Source of the DNA: Agrobacterium tumefaciens
GTDB taxonomy: Bacteria; Pseudomonadota; Alphaproteobacteria; Rhizobiales; Rhizobiaceae
Assembly: GCF_017726655.1 (NCBI RefSeq)
Contig: NZ_CP072308.1
Coordinates: 1,116,001-1,180,000, forward strand
Reading direction: 5' to 3'
Length of the DNA: 64,000 nucleotides
Shown here: piece after piece, positions 62,730-64,000 of the stretch
Layout: every line of letters begins with the position of its first letter
Position numbering within the stretch: the stretch's first letter is position 1
The notes under the pieces: model-generated
What the model saw: only the letters and a program-made list of their open reading frames with translations
What the model was told of the DNA's origin: nothing
The model's database searches: none
Translations under genes and position numbers: made by a program

Positions 62730-63557
62730 TCATCGCGTTATCGACGGGCGATAATCCGTGTCGCCCCAATGGTGGCTCCCGCTGCGTGTTTTACGCTCGG
62801 GTGGCGCGTAGTGGCGGGCAAGCGCCAGAAGCGCTGCCCGCAACAGCAGTTTTGCCGAGCGGGCCGGCCACTGCCGCTCCCGTTCCACCGTCTCGAGGCC
62901 CTTTTCGAAACAGCAGACATCGATGGCGACGCCCGCCAGTTCCGGTCCCATCGCATCCGCCGCGCGGGAAAAGCGATCCCTGGCCGCCATCGCCGCCTCG
63001 GTAATATCGAGGATGCCTCCCGCCTCACCTTTCGTGCGGCTCGCAATCCTCGGCTCCCACGTCGCCGTCACCTTCGGGTTCAGGTGCCCCCGGTGGAAAT
63101 CGCCGGCAAGTCGCTCGCCGGCCTCCAGCGCCTCAGCCGGGAAAAAGACGCCGCCGCACCGCTCTTTCAGCCTGGCAAGACTGCTGAGCGGCGAGCTGTT
63201 GAGATTGCGGCGCGCGCGCTGTCTCGCATCGTCAACCTCCACGACAACGGTCTGCATGTCCCGATGCTGTTCCTGGAATATCTCGTCTCGGTCTTTCGCA
63301 ATCGCCCGCTTCAGATAAGAGGTCAGCGGCGGCGCCGCGTAGAGCGTGCTCCCGCGCTGCTCGACCAGCCCGGAAGACACCGCAAGCCGGACCACCTCCG
63401 CTGCAAACCGCACCCTGACCTGCCCTCCCCGCGCCGGGTGCAGGATGATCTCGCCGCCCTCTTCCAGGAGCTCGGCCGGCCCGGCCGCGATTGAACGCAG
63501 CAGTCGCAGCACCTGGGGATTGGGAGACGACGCGTGAATGCGCTTTTGCTCACTCAT
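62730..63557 (-). CDS. DUF6456-domain protein
   Basis: The 275-residue protein has an N-terminal winged-helix-like part (LRLLRSIAAGPAELLEEGGE, VVRLAVSSGLVEQRGSTLYA). The C-terminal domain contains SSLARLKERCGGVFFPAEAL, AGERLAGDFHRGHLNPKVTA and AIDVCCFEKGLETVERERQW, which I recognise as DUF6456. This is an alphaproteobacterial DNA-binding-like family of unknown role. AGGGG lies eight bases before ATG 63557. The gene overlaps the end of the DnaA-domain gene by eight bases and is probably co-transcribed. Confidence 0.8.
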   Translation of the reverse strand: MSEQKRIHASSPNPQVLRLLRSIAAGPAELLEEGGEIILHPARGGQVRVRFAAEVVRLAVSSGLVEQRGSTLYAAPPLTSYLKRAIAKDRDEIFQEQHRDMQTVVVEVDDARQRARRNLNSSPLSSLARLKERCGGVFFPAEALEAGERLAGDFHRGHLNPKVTATWEPRIASRTKGEAGGILDITEAAMAARDRFSRAADAMGPELAGVAIDVCCFEKGLETVERERQWPARSAKLLLRAALLALARHYAPPERKTRSGSHHWGDTDYRPSITR

Positions 63558-63972
63558 CCCGCACACCCCTCAACACATTGAGAATGCCGGCGGCAAGCCG
63601 CTCTAGCGTAGCGACGAAGGCATCGAATGCCGGCTCGTCACGGCGGTCCTCGACCACCTGGCAGGCATGACCGACCGTCGTCCGGTCCCGGCCGAAGCAG
63701 CCCCCAATATCGGACATGGCGATGCCGAGCTGCACATGGCAGACATACATGGCGATCTGGCGGATGTGACAATCCATGCGTCTCATGTCACGGCGCGGCA
63801 GGGTCCGGTCGCCCGTCAGTTGCACCATCTCGACGGTGAGTTGCCGCACCAGACGGCAAAGACGGGTAACCTCCTCCCTGCCGACCGCCGGTGGCCGGGG
63901 ATGGAAAGGCGGGTGACCAAGCCGCCGGCAAGGCCGCGCGGCGGCAGACAGAACGTGAGAATCCGACGGCAT
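63550..63972 (-). CDS. Small protein with DnaA C-terminal (domain IV-like) helix-turn-helix
   Basis: The 140-residue protein has an internal helical region RRDMRRMDCHIRQIAMYVCH and the signature FGRDRTTVGHACQVVEDRR, which matches the DnaA domain IV recognition motif G-R-D-H-T-T-V-x-H-A. The AAA+ domain is absent, so it is not an initiator. It may bind DnaA-box-like DNA or regulate transcription. GAGGAG lies six bases before ATG 63972; a TTG at 63978 overlaps that site. It starts 28 bases from the end of the window. Confidence 0.85.
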   Translation of the reverse strand: MPSDSHVLSAAARPCRRLGHPPFHPRPPAVGREEVTRLCRLVRQLTVEMVQLTGDRTLPRRDMRRMDCHIRQIAMYVCHVQLGIAMSDIGGCFGRDRTTVGHACQVVEDRRDEPAFDAFVATLERLAAGILNVLRGVRDE

Positions 63973-64000
63973 ATGCAACTCCTCTACGAATAGGAATTAT

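Overview
The window looks like about 64 kb of the main chromosome of an Agrobacterium (Rhizobiaceae, Alphaproteobacteria). The evidence is gene content and order: glnE - two-component pair - degP - ccmIEFH - feuPQ as in rhizobia, PleC- and DivJ-type kinases, CtrA-type TTAA-N7-TTAA boxes, and Rhizobiaceae-style palindromic intergenic repeats. GC content is high and coding density is dense throughout. I see no rRNA, tRNA, CRISPR array or insertion sequence.

Layout. 1-18.6 kb is core genome: the end of a carboxymuconolactone-decarboxylase-family gene, a PleC-like kinase behind a CtrA box, glnE, a MipA-type outer-membrane protein, a sensor/regulator pair downstream of the DegP protease, the cytochrome c maturation operon ccmI-E-F-H, a lipoprotein, and feuP-feuQ. 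18.7-36.4 kb is a gene transfer agent (GTA) head-tail cluster on the minus strand with homologues of essentially every Rhodobacter-type GTA structural gene (g1 to g15). It is interrupted by an oppositely oriented MFS transporter, carries a GH19-type lysozyme and a Dabb gene between terminase and portal, and has a frameshifted g8. 36.9-46.9 kb is accessory metabolism and transport: a membrane alpha/beta hydrolase, a QorB-like reductase with a divergent HxlR regulator, an AsnC/Lrp regulator with a divergent saccharopine-dehydrogenase-family enzyme, SelO, a GH32 fructosidase and an MFS exporter. 47-51.1 kb carries a decayed ParDE module, a CopZ/HmrR copper-response remnant without an adjacent CopA ATPase, a methyltransferase, an OXA-like class D beta-lactamase and a YcgN-family protein. 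51.3-64 kb holds a class A penicillin-binding protein, argP/lysE, DUF1214/DUF1254 proteins, a DUF2336 gene with CtrA boxes, a peptidoglycan-binding membrane protein in operon with a DivJ-like kinase, sufE, a DUF6456 protein and a DnaA-C-terminal-domain protein.

How the parts connect. The putative antagonists PleC and DivJ, which in other Alphaproteobacteria set DivK/PleD phosphorylation and so CtrA activity, lie at the two ends of the window. CtrA-type boxes precede pleC and the DUF2336 gene. CtrA is also a known regulator of GTAs in several Alphaproteobacteria, although I see no canonical box in front of the GTA here. Envelope functions (DegP, the two-component pair, MipA, FeuPQ, PBP1, OXA enzyme, peptidoglycan-binding protein) recur.

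Three single-base losses (GTA g8, parD, parE) break short dispensable genes while very long genes such as glnE and g15 are intact. This is either real decay or local sequence error. Family names come from recognising motifs and layout by eye; no database search was run.
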